A stretch of DNA of 33,421 nt, from positions 1 to 33,421 of the forward strand of contig JBCCAR010000034.1 of the NCBI GenBank assembly GCA_039814715.1, in the 5' to 3' direction. Within the stretch, counting starts at the first letter, position 1. Each line of letters opens with the position of its first letter. The translations under genes and the position numbers were made by a program. This stretch comes from CAKZYD01 sp039814715. GTDB lineage: Bacteria; Pseudomonadota; Alphaproteobacteria; Sphingomonadales; CAKZYD01. The notes beneath the pieces are model-generated. The model worked only from the letters and a program-made list of their open reading frames with translations, had not been told where the DNA came from and did not search any database. This document shows positions 7,591 through 16,587 of the stretch, in pieces.

Positions 7591-9627
7591 CTACATCCCC
7601 CACGCGACTTTATTGTCGTTGGATTTCTTCAAATTGCGGAAGCGCGCCAAGGCCCAGATCGGGAAGAACGCGCTATAGCCATGATAGCGCAAATAAAACA
7701 CCCTCGGGAAGCCAACGGCGGTAAACCAAGGCTCTTCCCAGCGGCCATCCTCGCGGCGCGGCGCGTTGGCCAAATATTCAGCCGCTTTTGCCACGCGCGG
7801 ATCGTCCGCTTCGCCGGCCGCCATGAGGCCAAGCATCGCCCAGGCCGTTTGCGATGCTGTCGAGGCTTTGCATTCGCCCTTGCGGCTTTTATCATAGGTC
7901 GCGCCGTCTTCGCCCCAGCCGCCGTCGTCATTTTGGCAACCATAAAGCAAGTCGACAGCCTTGCGCACATAGCCCGACTGCATGTCTTCACCCGCTGCAT
8001 TGAGCGCGCATAAGACAGACCAGGTGCCGTAGATGTAGTTTGTGCCCCAGCGGCCAAACCAACTGCCGTCATCTTCTTGTTCGTCTTTCAAATAGTCTAT
8101 GCCGCGCTTGATGACGGGGTCAGACGTGTCGCGGCCGATCTGCGCTAGGAAGGAAATACAGCGCGCAGACACATCCGCCGTGGGCGGATCAAGCAAAGCA
8201 CCATGATCTGCAAAAGGGATCGCGTTGAGGTAGTCATCGTCATTATCGATATCGAACGCCCCCCAGCCTCCATTGGAGGACTGCATGCCTTCCACCCACT
8301 GGGCAGCGCGCTCGATGGAGGCGTCATAGTCGCCATTGTTTGTACGGTGCAGCGCCATGCCAACAACGGCAGTATCATCGACATCCGGGTAATGGTCATT
8401 GCGGTATTGAAAGGCCCAGCCCGAAGGCTCGAGATCTGGCGCGTTGATAGCCCAATCGCCTTTCACATCGGTGATTTCGCGCTCAAGCATCCAATCGCAG
8501 GCTTCTTTTATGGGCGCATCGGCAGGGCCCTCGCCTGCTTCCATAAGCGCATGGGCGGTCAGCGACGTATCCCAAACGGGGCTGACGCAGGGCTGGCAAA
8601 AGCTTTCGCCCTCGCCTGGCGTTACCAGCTTTTTAATCGACTCTTTAGCGATAACGAGATCTGGGTGGTCCTTGGGATAGCCAAGCGCCTCCATCGCCAT
8701 CACCGCGTTTGCCATGGCAGGGAAAATAGCGCCTAGGCCGTCTTCCCCATTTAAACGCTCGGTAAAAAAGCCGAGCGCCTTATCAATGGCTTTCTGCCGC
8801 AGTTTTTTCGGGAAAGCTGGCTCGACAACGCGCAGCACTTTATCGAGGCCTAAGAAAACCTCTCCAATCAGATTGCCCGTTGGGTTTTCATGCCATTTTT
8901 CGATTGTGTCCGGATTTTCTTTAAACAGCTCAGGCACCGTCGTGCCAGTCGGGTTGATCGCTTTCGGCTTTAGGGTCGCCAAAATGAGCAGCGGCGCGAT
9001 GACTGTGCGGCTCCAATAGCTAAAGCGCCACATGTTCACGGGGAACCACTTGGGCATCAACATCAGCTCAACCGGCATTACCGGTACAGCCCGCCAAGGA
9101 ACATGGCCGAATAAAGCCAGCGCATAACGGGTAAACACGTTTGTTTTTTCCGCGCCGCCAGCATCCAAAATTGCGTTACGCGCTTTCACCATGTGGGGCG
9201 CATCCACATCATCACCAACGATCTTCAGCGCCCAATAGGCTTTTACGCTGGCAGACAGGTCGAGATCGCCTTCATAGAAAAGCGCCCAGCCACCATGCTC
9301 TTCCTGAATAGAGCGGATATAGCTGCCGAGTTTAGCTTCTATCTCAGGCTCACGCTCATCAAGATAGTTATTGAGGAAAATATACTCAGCGGGGATCGTC
9401 GCATCTGCCTCAAGGTCAAAAATCCAATGGCCATCTTCCTGCTGGCGCTGCTTCAGCGACATGACGGCATCATGGATCACGTCCTCGATTTGCTGATCGA
9501 GGCTTAGGCTCGGCTGCTGATTTTCATGGCTAAACTGTGCTTTTTGGGCATCAGCTGCGGCGCTCTCATGCCCTGGTATCGCGCTGCCGCTATTGCCTGC
9601 GGCTTGGGCCTGGGGGTGTAACGTCAT
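7591..9627 (-). CDS. shc: Squalene-hopene cyclase
   Basis: Class II triterpene cyclase of 678 residues (HpnF/Shc), a monotopic membrane enzyme that cyclises squalene to hopene and hopanol. The catalytic acid motif DVDDTA is at residues 415-420, and several QW repeats are visible: QSSNGGWGAFD near 449, QEDDGSWFGRWG, and QNDDGGWGED. The N-terminal DGHWIFDLEADATIPAEY is typical. About 45 polar residues precede the conserved core; no better internal start exists, so the ATG at 9627 is kept although its ribosome-binding site is weak. It follows hpnE after 75 bp, so it may have its own promoter as well as readthrough from hpnCBDE. Confidence 0.97.
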   Translation of the reverse strand: MTLHPQAQAAGNSGSAIPGHESAAADAQKAQFSHENQQPSLSLDQQIEDVIHDAVMSLKQRQQEDGHWIFDLEADATIPAEYIFLNNYLDEREPEIEAKLGSYIRSIQEEHGGWALFYEGDLDLSASVKAYWALKIVGDDVDAPHMVKARNAILDAGGAEKTNVFTRYALALFGHVPWRAVPVMPVELMLMPKWFPVNMWRFSYWSRTVIAPLLILATLKPKAINPTGTTVPELFKENPDTIEKWHENPTGNLIGEVFLGLDKVLRVVEPAFPKKLRQKAIDKALGFFTERLNGEDGLGAIFPAMANAVMAMEALGYPKDHPDLVIAKESIKKLVTPGEGESFCQPCVSPVWDTSLTAHALMEAGEGPADAPIKEACDWMLEREITDVKGDWAINAPDLEPSGWAFQYRNDHYPDVDDTAVVGMALHRTNNGDYDASIERAAQWVEGMQSSNGGWGAFDIDNDDDYLNAIPFADHGALLDPPTADVSARCISFLAQIGRDTSDPVIKRGIDYLKDEQEDDGSWFGRWGTNYIYGTWSVLCALNAAGEDMQSGYVRKAVDLLYGCQNDDGGWGEDGATYDKSRKGECKASTASQTAWAMLGLMAAGEADDPRVAKAAEYLANAPRREDGRWEEPWFTAVGFPRVFYLRYHGYSAFFPIWALARFRNLKKSNDNKVAWGM

Positions 9628-9702
9628 GGTTTTGACCGGTTTTCAGCTCGTATCGTTCAAAGCATTGTGCACTGCCTATAAAGATTTAGGGTATTTTTTG
9701 CA

Positions 9703-10950
9703 CTAGCTTTTTCGCGCAATGACAGCGGCTGCGGTTTGCCCGGAGCGCACAGCCCCTTCAATCGTCGCGGGCAAGCCCGTATCCGTCCAGTCACCTGCAA
9801 GGATAAGATTACGCCACTGGCTTTGCGCGATTTTGCGGCTGGCGAGCGCTTGCGGCGTCTGGTCAAATGTTGCCCGTTTTTCCTTGATCACGCGGTAAGG
9901 CGGCACAGCCTCACGGTTCCAGCCATAGGCGGCTGCAACGTCACTCCAGCACTGTTTGGCCAGGCGCTCGGGCTGCTGGGCCATGGCGCGCCCAGCGGCG
10001 CTCACAGTGACGGAGGCAGCGTCGGGGCGCACAAAAACCCATTGGGCAAGACTGGAGACCAGCCCCAGAAAGGCTGGTTCAGTCACCCCTGTCTCAACCC
10101 TGTAATGGATATTTAAAATCCCTTCTCCTGCGCCTGGCAGCTCCAATTGCGGAAGGAGCTTGACTGTCTGCCAGGATGGGAGGGCCAAAACGACATCATC
10201 AGCTGGTTCTAGCGCAATTTCATGGCCGCCCGCGCGAACGCTAGCAACCACGCCGCGGTCCACCGTGAGGGCTTCAACACGCGCACTGAAATGGACGTCC
10301 CCGCCCGCTGCTTTTAAGTATCGCAGAGCGGGTCCGATCAAAGCCTCATCCAACGAATGACGCGCAATCATGGGCCGGCATTGAGCGCCGCCTTTTAAAA
10401 TAGTCTCTTGAAACACCGGCTGCAGCAAGCGGGCGGCAGCCTGGTCAAGGGGTGTGTTTAAAACCGCCAAAACCAGCGGCTCCCAAAACAGCTTGTAGGC
10501 CGGCGATGCGGTATCGAGCAGCGCCTCGACCGTTCCATCCCCAGGGGCGAAGAGCATACGCAAAGCGGGCAGATAGTCGCGCATACCAGTGCCAGGCGCG
10601 CGGCGGCGCGGCGAAAAAATCCAGGCCGGAAAGCGCCCGTCGTTTATATCGATCGCCCATCGCGCGCCTGAGGCTATGTCCATAAAAGGAAAGCGCGCCT
10701 GGTCCGCCGTATGCCAGCCATCAGCGCCAATCTCTTCGCAATAACGCGCCACGCTGGTGTTGCCGCTTAAGACCAAGTGATTGCCGTTATCGATGACCTG
10801 GCCCAGCTGGGTATCTTCAAACGACCGGCAGCGCCCACCTGCATGGGGCGAGGCTTCAAAAACAGTCACCGCGCGGCCTGCTTTGACGAGGTCAACAGCC
10901 GCAGCCAGCCCTGCCAGGCCAGCGCCAATCACAAAAGCGCGACCGGTCAT
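9703..10950 (-). CDS. hpnE: Hydroxysqualene dehydroxylase HpnE
   Basis: FAD-dependent amine-oxidase-fold enzyme of 415 residues that reduces hydroxysqualene to squalene, the last step of the HpnDCE route. The dinucleotide-binding motif VIGAGLAGLAAA is near residues 7-18, followed by VFEASPHAGGRCRSF. The C-terminal FAD-binding segment is ILAGDWTDTGLPATIEGAVRSG. It belongs to the same superfamily as phytoene desaturases, but the hopanoid context makes HpnE the clear call. The start overlaps the hpnD stop as ATGA, implying translational coupling. Confidence 0.95.
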   Translation of the reverse strand: MTGRAFVIGAGLAGLAAAVDLVKAGRAVTVFEASPHAGGRCRSFEDTQLGQVIDNGNHLVLSGNTSVARYCEEIGADGWHTADQARFPFMDIASGARWAIDINDGRFPAWIFSPRRRAPGTGMRDYLPALRMLFAPGDGTVEALLDTASPAYKLFWEPLVLAVLNTPLDQAAARLLQPVFQETILKGGAQCRPMIARHSLDEALIGPALRYLKAAGGDVHFSARVEALTVDRGVVASVRAGGHEIALEPADDVVLALPSWQTVKLLPQLELPGAGEGILNIHYRVETGVTEPAFLGLVSSLAQWVFVRPDAASVTVSAAGRAMAQQPERLAKQCWSDVAAAYGWNREAVPPYRVIKEKRATFDQTPQALASRKIAQSQWRNLILAGDWTDTGLPATIEGAVRSGQTAAAVIARKS

Positions 10951-11828
10951 GCGCGTGCGCTATTCCATAGCTGCGCTGCCTTAAGCATGAGCTGAACGCG
11001 CTGGCGGATTTTATGAATGGGATTGTCCGGCGGCCCATGCCAGTCGCTTTGCGCCCAATCATCGAGCTTCTGGTGGTAAGCATCCATCATCATCATGGCT
11101 GGGCGAATGGCGCTGGCATCGCACTGCCGCGCAGCGGCATCCGCCCCGTCATAGCGAGCCTGAGCCGCAGCCCCAAGCTCCGCGCGCACCGCAGGTAGAG
11201 CTCTATGACCGATCAAATGCTCAGGCTGGACCGTAAGCATATGGTGCTTGGACAACAATTCGCGCGGAACATAAATACGCCCGCGCTCAGCATCCTCTTC
11301 AATATCGCGCAAAATGTTGGTCAGCTGAAGCGCTTGGCCTTGATGATCAGCAAGTGCACGCGCATCATCGCTCGCATCGCCGAAAATGCGTATACACAAA
11401 CGGCCAACTGCACTGGCGACGCAATCACAATAATGGGTCAACTCTTGCCAATCGGGGCGCAAAACCGGGCCATTTGCATCCATCATCATGCCTTCGATAA
11501 TGGCCAAGAAATCTCTCTTCCTCAGGTCAAACGCGTTAATGGCGCTCACTAAGCAGCGCTCTAGTGCATCGCTGGCTTCGTCATCATAAAGCGCTTCGAC
11601 GCGCATGACCCAGCGTTCCAAGGCGCGCACTGGGTCGGCGACACCGGCATCCCCATCCGCGATATCATCAACAACGCGGCAGAAAGCATAGACAGCAAAA
11701 AGCGCGCGGCGTTTATGGAGCGGCTGCAAACGCATGGCCCAGTAAAAGCTGCTGCCAGCGGCGCGCACGGTCGCTGCCGTTTGCGCATGATCCGCGCGCG
11801 TTGGACTTGGCGCTTTAGCGGCCGCCAT
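10947..11828 (-). CDS. hpnD: Presqualene diphosphate synthase HpnD
   Basis: Trans-isoprenyl diphosphate synthase (squalene/phytoene synthase family) that condenses two farnesyl diphosphates to presqualene diphosphate. It has both Mg-binding aspartate regions: VVDDIAD (about residues 52-58) and NILRDIEEDAERGRIYVP. The frame is open to an ATG at 11849, but there the ribosome-binding site would be almost touching the start. The ATG at 11828 has GGAAGG about nine bases upstream and gives 293 residues, so I prefer it. Either start overlaps the end of hpnB, so coupling is likely. Confidence 0.94.
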   Translation of the reverse strand: MAAAKAPSPTRADHAQTAATVRAAGSSFYWAMRLQPLHKRRALFAVYAFCRVVDDIADGDAGVADPVRALERWVMRVEALYDDEASDALERCLVSAINAFDLRKRDFLAIIEGMMMDANGPVLRPDWQELTHYCDCVASAVGRLCIRIFGDASDDARALADHQGQALQLTNILRDIEEDAERGRIYVPRELLSKHHMLTVQPEHLIGHRALPAVRAELGAAAQARYDGADAAARQCDASAIRPAMMMMDAYHQKLDDWAQSDWHGPPDNPIHKIRQRVQLMLKAAQLWNSARA

Positions 11829-12966
11829 AGGCGCGTCCCTTCCATGCATTTCCTGACCCCGTGATGTGCGCCCAGGCTGAATGCACCGTCATGAGGCCAT
11901 ACAGAACTGTGACAAAAGGCAGAAATATGACCCGCCAGCGCGGCTGATCATATAACTGCAACGTCGGCGCATAGCTCAAGAGCATCAAAAGGGTCGCTGC
12001 TGCGCCAAGGAGGGCGATTGACCACTGCCCGCTAAACACGCCAAAGGCGAGCGACAGCGGCGGACCTAGAAAAGTCAGCAATAGCCCAGCCATACACATA
12101 ATCAGCAGGAGAAAATTATACCCTAGCTGAGCATATGCTGTGCGCCGCACCATGGCCCATATAGACCCAAGCGTACTATTGTCGCGCAAAGAACGGCTCG
12201 CCGTACCATGGCCAAGCCAGAGCCGTCCGCCGGAGCGCTGGACATGTTGCGCGAGTGTGCAATCATCAATCAACGCCTCTTTGAGTGGTTCGAACCCTCC
12301 GATTGTCTCAAGCGAGGTCCGTTCTAACAAGATACAGCCCCCCGCTGCGCCAGCGGCAGCGCTATTTGGCCGAGAAACCGCGGTAAAAGGATAAAGCAGC
12401 TGAAAATAATAGATGAAGGCGGGAACCAGCAGCGCTCCCCAAAAGCCGCTGCTATCTAAGCGCACCATGAGCGAGGTTAGCGCGCTTTGCCTGGCCTGCG
12501 CTTTAGTAACCAGCGCGGTGAGCACTTCCGGATCGTGCACGATGTCAGCATCATTGAGCCAAATGAAATCCGGCTTGAAGCCGCGCGCGCAGATATCGTG
12601 CCACCCGGTCTCAAGCGCCCAGAGCTTACCACTCCAGCCTGCCGGCATATCGGGCGTGCGCACTATTCTTAGATCAAACAAGGAGGCTGCTTTGGCCTGC
12701 GCCACTGTCGTATCACTGCTTTGATCATCCACCAGCAAGATACTGAGTTCACCGGGATAGTTTTGCGCCCGAATGGCGGAGATGACCGCGCCAATGGTCT
12801 CTGCTTCATTGCGCGCGGGAATGAGCGCCAAGACAGCGGGCGTGCCTACCAAGTCTTGCTGTGGCCGGCCAAGACGCTGGCGCCCTTTCCAAAAGTCATC
12901 GCGAAAAAACACGAGCCAAACCCAAATCAGCAAGGCGAGGATGGACGCGGTCAACAGCCCCGTCAT
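11815..12966 (-). CDS. hpnB: Hopene-associated glycosyltransferase HpnB
   Basis: GT2-family (GT-A fold) membrane glycosyltransferase of 383 residues, found in hopanoid clusters; its substrate is not established. One N-terminal membrane helix (about residues 4-22) precedes the catalytic domain, with ALIPARNEAETI, the nucleotide-binding ILLVDDQSSDTT, the DAD metal motif (LNDADIVHDPE) and a later EALIDDCTLAQHVQRSGGRLWLG. Several C-terminal helices follow (about 280-370). The start overlaps the hpnC stop as ATGA. Its place between hpnC and hpnD, inside the squalene-making set, means its expression is tied to squalene synthesis. Confidence 0.92.
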   Translation of the reverse strand: MTGLLTASILALLIWVWLVFFRDDFWKGRQRLGRPQQDLVGTPAVLALIPARNEAETIGAVISAIRAQNYPGELSILLVDDQSSDTTVAQAKAASLFDLRIVRTPDMPAGWSGKLWALETGWHDICARGFKPDFIWLNDADIVHDPEVLTALVTKAQARQSALTSLMVRLDSSGFWGALLVPAFIYYFQLLYPFTAVSRPNSAAAGAAGGCILLERTSLETIGGFEPLKEALIDDCTLAQHVQRSGGRLWLGHGTASRSLRDNSTLGSIWAMVRRTAYAQLGYNFLLLIMCMAGLLLTFLGPPLSLAFGVFSGQWSIALLGAAATLLMLLSYAPTLQLYDQPRWRVIFLPFVTVLYGLMTVHSAWAHITGSGNAWKGRAYGGR

Positions 12967-13802
12967 TTTGCAAAAGTATAGCGCAGCAGCGCGCCGCCAG
13001 CGATCAGGGCCATACGCGGCTTTGAAAAGACCACCCGCCGCGCTAGCGGGTCGTGCCGGTATAGCGCCTCAACCAGTTTATCCGCCAAGGCGAGAATAAC
13101 GGCGCTTTCCGCCCCCAGCCGCTTTGATTTGCATTGCGGCAGCAACGGACGCGCGCGCACCAAGAGCCCGCGCGTTTCATTAAGGCAGCGATTCAAAACG
13201 GAACGCATCTGACCTGTGAGATGCGGGCTTGCCAAATTTTCCACCTGCGCGCCATAGCCTTCCAGCCAATCCAGCGGCAAATAAACCCGGTCCATTTCGC
13301 GGTAGTCTTTACCGCAATCCTGCAAGTGATTGATCACTTGGAGCGCGTTGCAAAGCATATCTGAGGCCGCATATCCCGCTGGGTCTTCACCATGTAAATC
13401 AAGGAGATAGCGCCCGACTGGGGAGGCGGACCGATTGCAATAATCCATCAGCTCGCCCCAATTGGCGTAGCGCTGTTTAACTGCGTCTTGCTGAAAAGCA
13501 GAAATCAAATCCAGGGCATGGCGCTGGGTGATGCCGCACTCTTCTAAACTGTGCCTTAAGCGCAGCGCTGCTGAGACGGGGCCATGGCCGCTCTGCAGCG
13601 TTTCTGCATAGGCATTCAAGCGCGAAATCTTCTCCTGGGGCGGTAAGTGCGGCGCGTCGGCAATATCATCGGCCTCGCGCGCAAAGGTATAAAACCGCAG
13701 AACATGCGGCCGCAGAGCGGCCGGCAACAAGAAGGAGCCCACAGGAAAGTTTTCCCCGCCGGAATCCTTTGAAGCTTCAACGGCAAGCGCGCTTTGGGTC
13801 AT
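12963..13802 (-). CDS. hpnC: Hydroxysqualene synthase HpnC
   Basis: Squalene/phytoene-synthase-fold protein of 279 residues that converts presqualene diphosphate to hydroxysqualene. It has the first Asp-rich motif READDIAD (about residues 42-49) and the second, NHLQDCGKDYREMDRVYLP. It is the first gene of the hopanoid block, starting 105 bp after lpdA on the same strand. That gap (13803-13907) contains a 12-bp palindrome GCTTGGCCAAGC (13854-13865) but no clear terminator, so some readthrough from the TCA operon is possible. The ribosome-binding site before the ATG is weak. Confidence 0.94.
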   Translation of the reverse strand: MTQSALAVEASKDSGGENFPVGSFLLPAALRPHVLRFYTFAREADDIADAPHLPPQEKISRLNAYAETLQSGHGPVSAALRLRHSLEECGITQRHALDLISAFQQDAVKQRYANWGELMDYCNRSASPVGRYLLDLHGEDPAGYAASDMLCNALQVINHLQDCGKDYREMDRVYLPLDWLEGYGAQVENLASPHLTGQMRSVLNRCLNETRGLLVRARPLLPQCKSKRLGAESAVILALADKLVEALYRHDPLARRVVFSKPRMALIAGGALLRYTFAK

Positions 13803-13907
13803 TGGCCATCATGCTAAGAACATCACAGCCTTTGTTTTAGACCAGTGCGCGAAGCTTGGCCAAGCAAACAAGCATGGTTGCAGCGCTTTCGTTGCCAAAA
13901 ACGAGGC

Positions 13908-15314
13908 CTAGATATGAATTGGCCGCCCATGAACCGCGAGCGCCGCTTCCTTGACCGCTTCAGAATGCGTTGGGTGGGCATGGCAAGTGAGCGCGATATC
14001 TTCTGCAGAGGCCCCGAATTCCATCGCCTGAGCGGCTTGCGCAATCATGGTGCCAGCGACGGATGAAATGATGTGCACACCAAGCACCCGGTCCGTTTCT
14101 TTGTCTGCCAAGATTTTCACCAGGCCTTCTGTGTCGCGGTTCGCTTTCGCGCGGGAGTTCGCTGAGAAGGGAAACTTGCCGACGACGTAGCTTGCGCCTT
14201 CTTCTTTCAGCTGCTCTTCCGTCTTCCCAACGGAGGCGACTTCCGGCTTGGTATAGACAACCGCAGGAATAACGTCATGGTTCACAATGCCGTTCAGCCC
14301 AGCAATATTCTCAGCGCAGGCAACGCCTTCATCTTCTGCTTTATGTGCCAGCATAGGCCCAGCGATCACATCGCCGATGGCCCAAATGCCTGGCACATTG
14401 GTCGAGAAATCACTGTTCGTGTGAACACGGCCTTTATCGTCCATGTCGACGCCCGCTTTGTCGAGCGAGAGGGTGTCGGTATGGGGCTTGCGGCCAACGG
14501 ACATGAGCACAACGTCGCATTTAATCTCTTCACTGTCTCCGCCAGCGGCAGGCTCAACCGTCACCGTGGCTGAGCGCGATGTCGTTTTAACGCCGGTGAC
14601 TTTGGTGCTGGTTTTCAGCTCCATGCCTTGCTTGGTGAGAATACGGGTGAACTGTTTGGTGATCTCCTTATCCATGCCCGGCGTGATGCGGTCCATATAC
14701 TCCACGACGGTGACTTTCGCGCCAAGACGGCGCCAGACGGACCCCATTTCAAGGCCTATATAACCGCCGCCAATGACCACCATGTGCTTGGGCACTTTGG
14801 GCAGGTCCAAGGCTTCGGTGGAAGACACGACACGCTTGCCATCAATCTCAATACCGGGCAGCCCAGCCACATCAGAGCCAGAGGCAATGATACAGTTTTT
14901 AAAGCCATGGTCTTCGGCTTTGCCTTTTGCAGGCTTTACCGTAAGGGTGGATTTGTCTTTAAAGCTGGCTGTGCCTTTGAGCCAATCGATCTTGTTCTTT
15001 TTAAACAGATAGCCAATGCCGGTGGTCAACTCTTCTACCGCATCATCTTTTTGATCAAGCATCGCGCCTAAATCAACTTCTGCGCCTTTGACCTTCACGC
15101 CCCATTCCGCCATATGGCCAGCCGTGATCTCCTCATACAGCTCTGAGGCATGCAGCAGCGCTTTGGACGGAATACACCCCACATTCAGGCACGTCCCGCC
15201 CAATGTTTCGCGCTTTTCAACGCACGCTGTTTTCAGGCCAAGCTGCGCAGCACGAATGGCGGCCACGTAGCCGCCTGGGCCAGCGCCGATTACAATGACG
15301 TCATAGTCTGCCAT
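13908..15314 (-). CDS. lpdA: Dihydrolipoyl dehydrogenase (E3)
   Basis: Flavoprotein disulfide reductase of 468 residues that reoxidises dihydrolipoyl groups with NAD+. The FAD motif VIGAGPGGYVAA is near residues 8-19. The redox pair GGTCLNVGCIPSK gives Cys42 and Cys47. A second GxGxxG for NAD (VIGGGYIGLEMGSV) follows, and the active-site base lies in HAHPTHSE near the C-terminus. It is the last gene of the mdh-suc block, 25 bp after sucB, and so is the E3 dedicated to, or shared with, the 2-oxoglutarate dehydrogenase complex. Confidence 0.97.
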   Translation of the reverse strand: MADYDVIVIGAGPGGYVAAIRAAQLGLKTACVEKRETLGGTCLNVGCIPSKALLHASELYEEITAGHMAEWGVKVKGAEVDLGAMLDQKDDAVEELTTGIGYLFKKNKIDWLKGTASFKDKSTLTVKPAKGKAEDHGFKNCIIASGSDVAGLPGIEIDGKRVVSSTEALDLPKVPKHMVVIGGGYIGLEMGSVWRRLGAKVTVVEYMDRITPGMDKEITKQFTRILTKQGMELKTSTKVTGVKTTSRSATVTVEPAAGGDSEEIKCDVVLMSVGRKPHTDTLSLDKAGVDMDDKGRVHTNSDFSTNVPGIWAIGDVIAGPMLAHKAEDEGVACAENIAGLNGIVNHDVIPAVVYTKPEVASVGKTEEQLKEEGASYVVGKFPFSANSRAKANRDTEGLVKILADKETDRVLGVHIISSVAGTMIAQAAQAMEFGASAEDIALTCHAHPTHSEAVKEAALAVHGRPIHI

Positions 15315-15339
15315 GAGAGAGGTCTTTCAAATAAGTGAA

Positions 15340-16575
15340 TTAAAGATCGAGCAGAAGGCGGCCAGGATCCTCCAGGCAATCCTTCACGCGCACTAAGAAC
15401 GTAACTGCTTCGCGGCCATCGATGAGGCGATGGTCATAGCTGAGTGATAGATACATCATCGGACGGATGACCACCTCGCCATTCACGGCCATGGGACGCT
15501 CTTGAATTTTGTGCATGCCCAGGATGCCCGACTGCGGCGTATTCAAAATGGGCGCGGACAACAAGGAGCCGAAAATACCGCCGTTGGAAATGGTGAACGT
15601 CCCGCCTTGGAGTTCATCAAGGCCCAGTTTGCCATCGCGGGCGCGCTTCCCAAAGTCAGCAATACCAAGCTCGCAATCAGCGAAATCCATGGAGTCAGCC
15701 TCTTTCAAGACCGGGACAACCAAGCCGTTGGGCGCAGAGACCGCCACGCCCATATTGACGTAGTTGGAATAGACAATCTCATCGCCATCAATGCGGGCAT
15801 TGACAGCTGGCACTTCTTTCAGGGCATGGCAGCACGCCTTCACAAAGAAACTCATGAAGCCAAGCTTGATGCCATGTTTTTTGGCAAAGACGTCTTTATA
15901 ATCGTTGCGCAGCGCCATCACCGCGCTCATGTCAGCCTCGTTAAAGGTGGTGAGCATGGCAGCGGTGTTTTGAGCTTCTTTCAGCCGCTCAGCGATGCGT
16001 TGGCGCAGGCGCGTCATGCGGATACGCTCTTCGCGCGGGCCTTGCGGTGCGCTTACGCCTTCAGATGCTGGCGCGGCGGCGGCCGCTTTTTTCTTGGCCG
16101 TGCCATTATCGATGGCTTTAAGGACGTCCGCTTTGGTCAAGCGGCCATCTTTGCCTGTACCGGTGATGCTGGCGGGGTCTAGGTCATAGTCTTCAACAAT
16201 GCGGCGCACCGCTGGCGCAAGCGGCATGGCGTCTGCTGGTGCAGAGTCGGCTGCTGGTGCGGCTGTGGTCGGCGCGGGGGCTGGCGCAGGTTGAGCAGCC
16301 TCTTTCGCGGCAGGCGCGGGCGCCGACGCTGCTTTGCCATCGGGGTCAATTACCGCGATGAGGGCGCCGACTTCGAGCGTGTCACCTTCACTCGCAACCA
16401 GCTCTGAAATGACACCGGCAATGGGCGCATTGACTTCCATTGCGACTTTGTCGGTTTCTAGCTCGACAATCGGCTCATCTTGCGCGACTGCGTCCCCGAC
16501 CTGTTTAAACCATTGGCCAATCGTGGCCTCGGTCACAGATTCGCCGAGTTGGGGGACTTTAACTTCCTCTGCCAT
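15340..16575 (-). CDS. sucB: 2-oxoglutarate dehydrogenase E2 (dihydrolipoyl succinyltransferase)
   Basis: Core subunit of the 2-oxoglutarate dehydrogenase complex, 411 residues. It has one N-terminal lipoyl domain with the lipoylated lysine in ETDKVAME (Lys43), an Ala/Pro-rich linker, and a peripheral-subunit-binding domain (PAVRRIVEDYDLDPASITGT) that docks E1/E3. The catalytic acyltransferase domain ends with the active-site SYDHRLIDGREAVTFL. The short Ala/Pro linkers and single lipoyl domain fit SucB/OdhB. It starts 12 bp after the sucA stop. Confidence 0.97.
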   Translation of the reverse strand: MAEEVKVPQLGESVTEATIGQWFKQVGDAVAQDEPIVELETDKVAMEVNAPIAGVISELVASEGDTLEVGALIAVIDPDGKAASAPAPAAKEAAQPAPAPAPTTAAPAADSAPADAMPLAPAVRRIVEDYDLDPASITGTGKDGRLTKADVLKAIDNGTAKKKAAAAAPASEGVSAPQGPREERIRMTRLRQRIAERLKEAQNTAAMLTTFNEADMSAVMALRNDYKDVFAKKHGIKLGFMSFFVKACCHALKEVPAVNARIDGDEIVYSNYVNMGVAVSAPNGLVVPVLKEADSMDFADCELGIADFGKRARDGKLGLDELQGGTFTISNGGIFGSLLSAPILNTPQSGILGMHKIQERPMAVNGEVVIRPMMYLSLSYDHRLIDGREAVTFLVRVKDCLEDPGRLLLDL

Positions 16576-16587
16576 AATGTTGTGTTC

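Noticed and set aside
7537..8736. Long plus-strand open frames opposite shc (7537-8013 and 8203-8736)
   Set aside because: Both run antisense to the strongly conserved cyclase and have no protein features of their own.
15502..16182. 226-codon plus-strand open frame opposite sucB
   Set aside because: It lies wholly antisense to a certain gene, shows no recognisable motif, and is the kind of shadow frame expected in GC-rich coding DNA.
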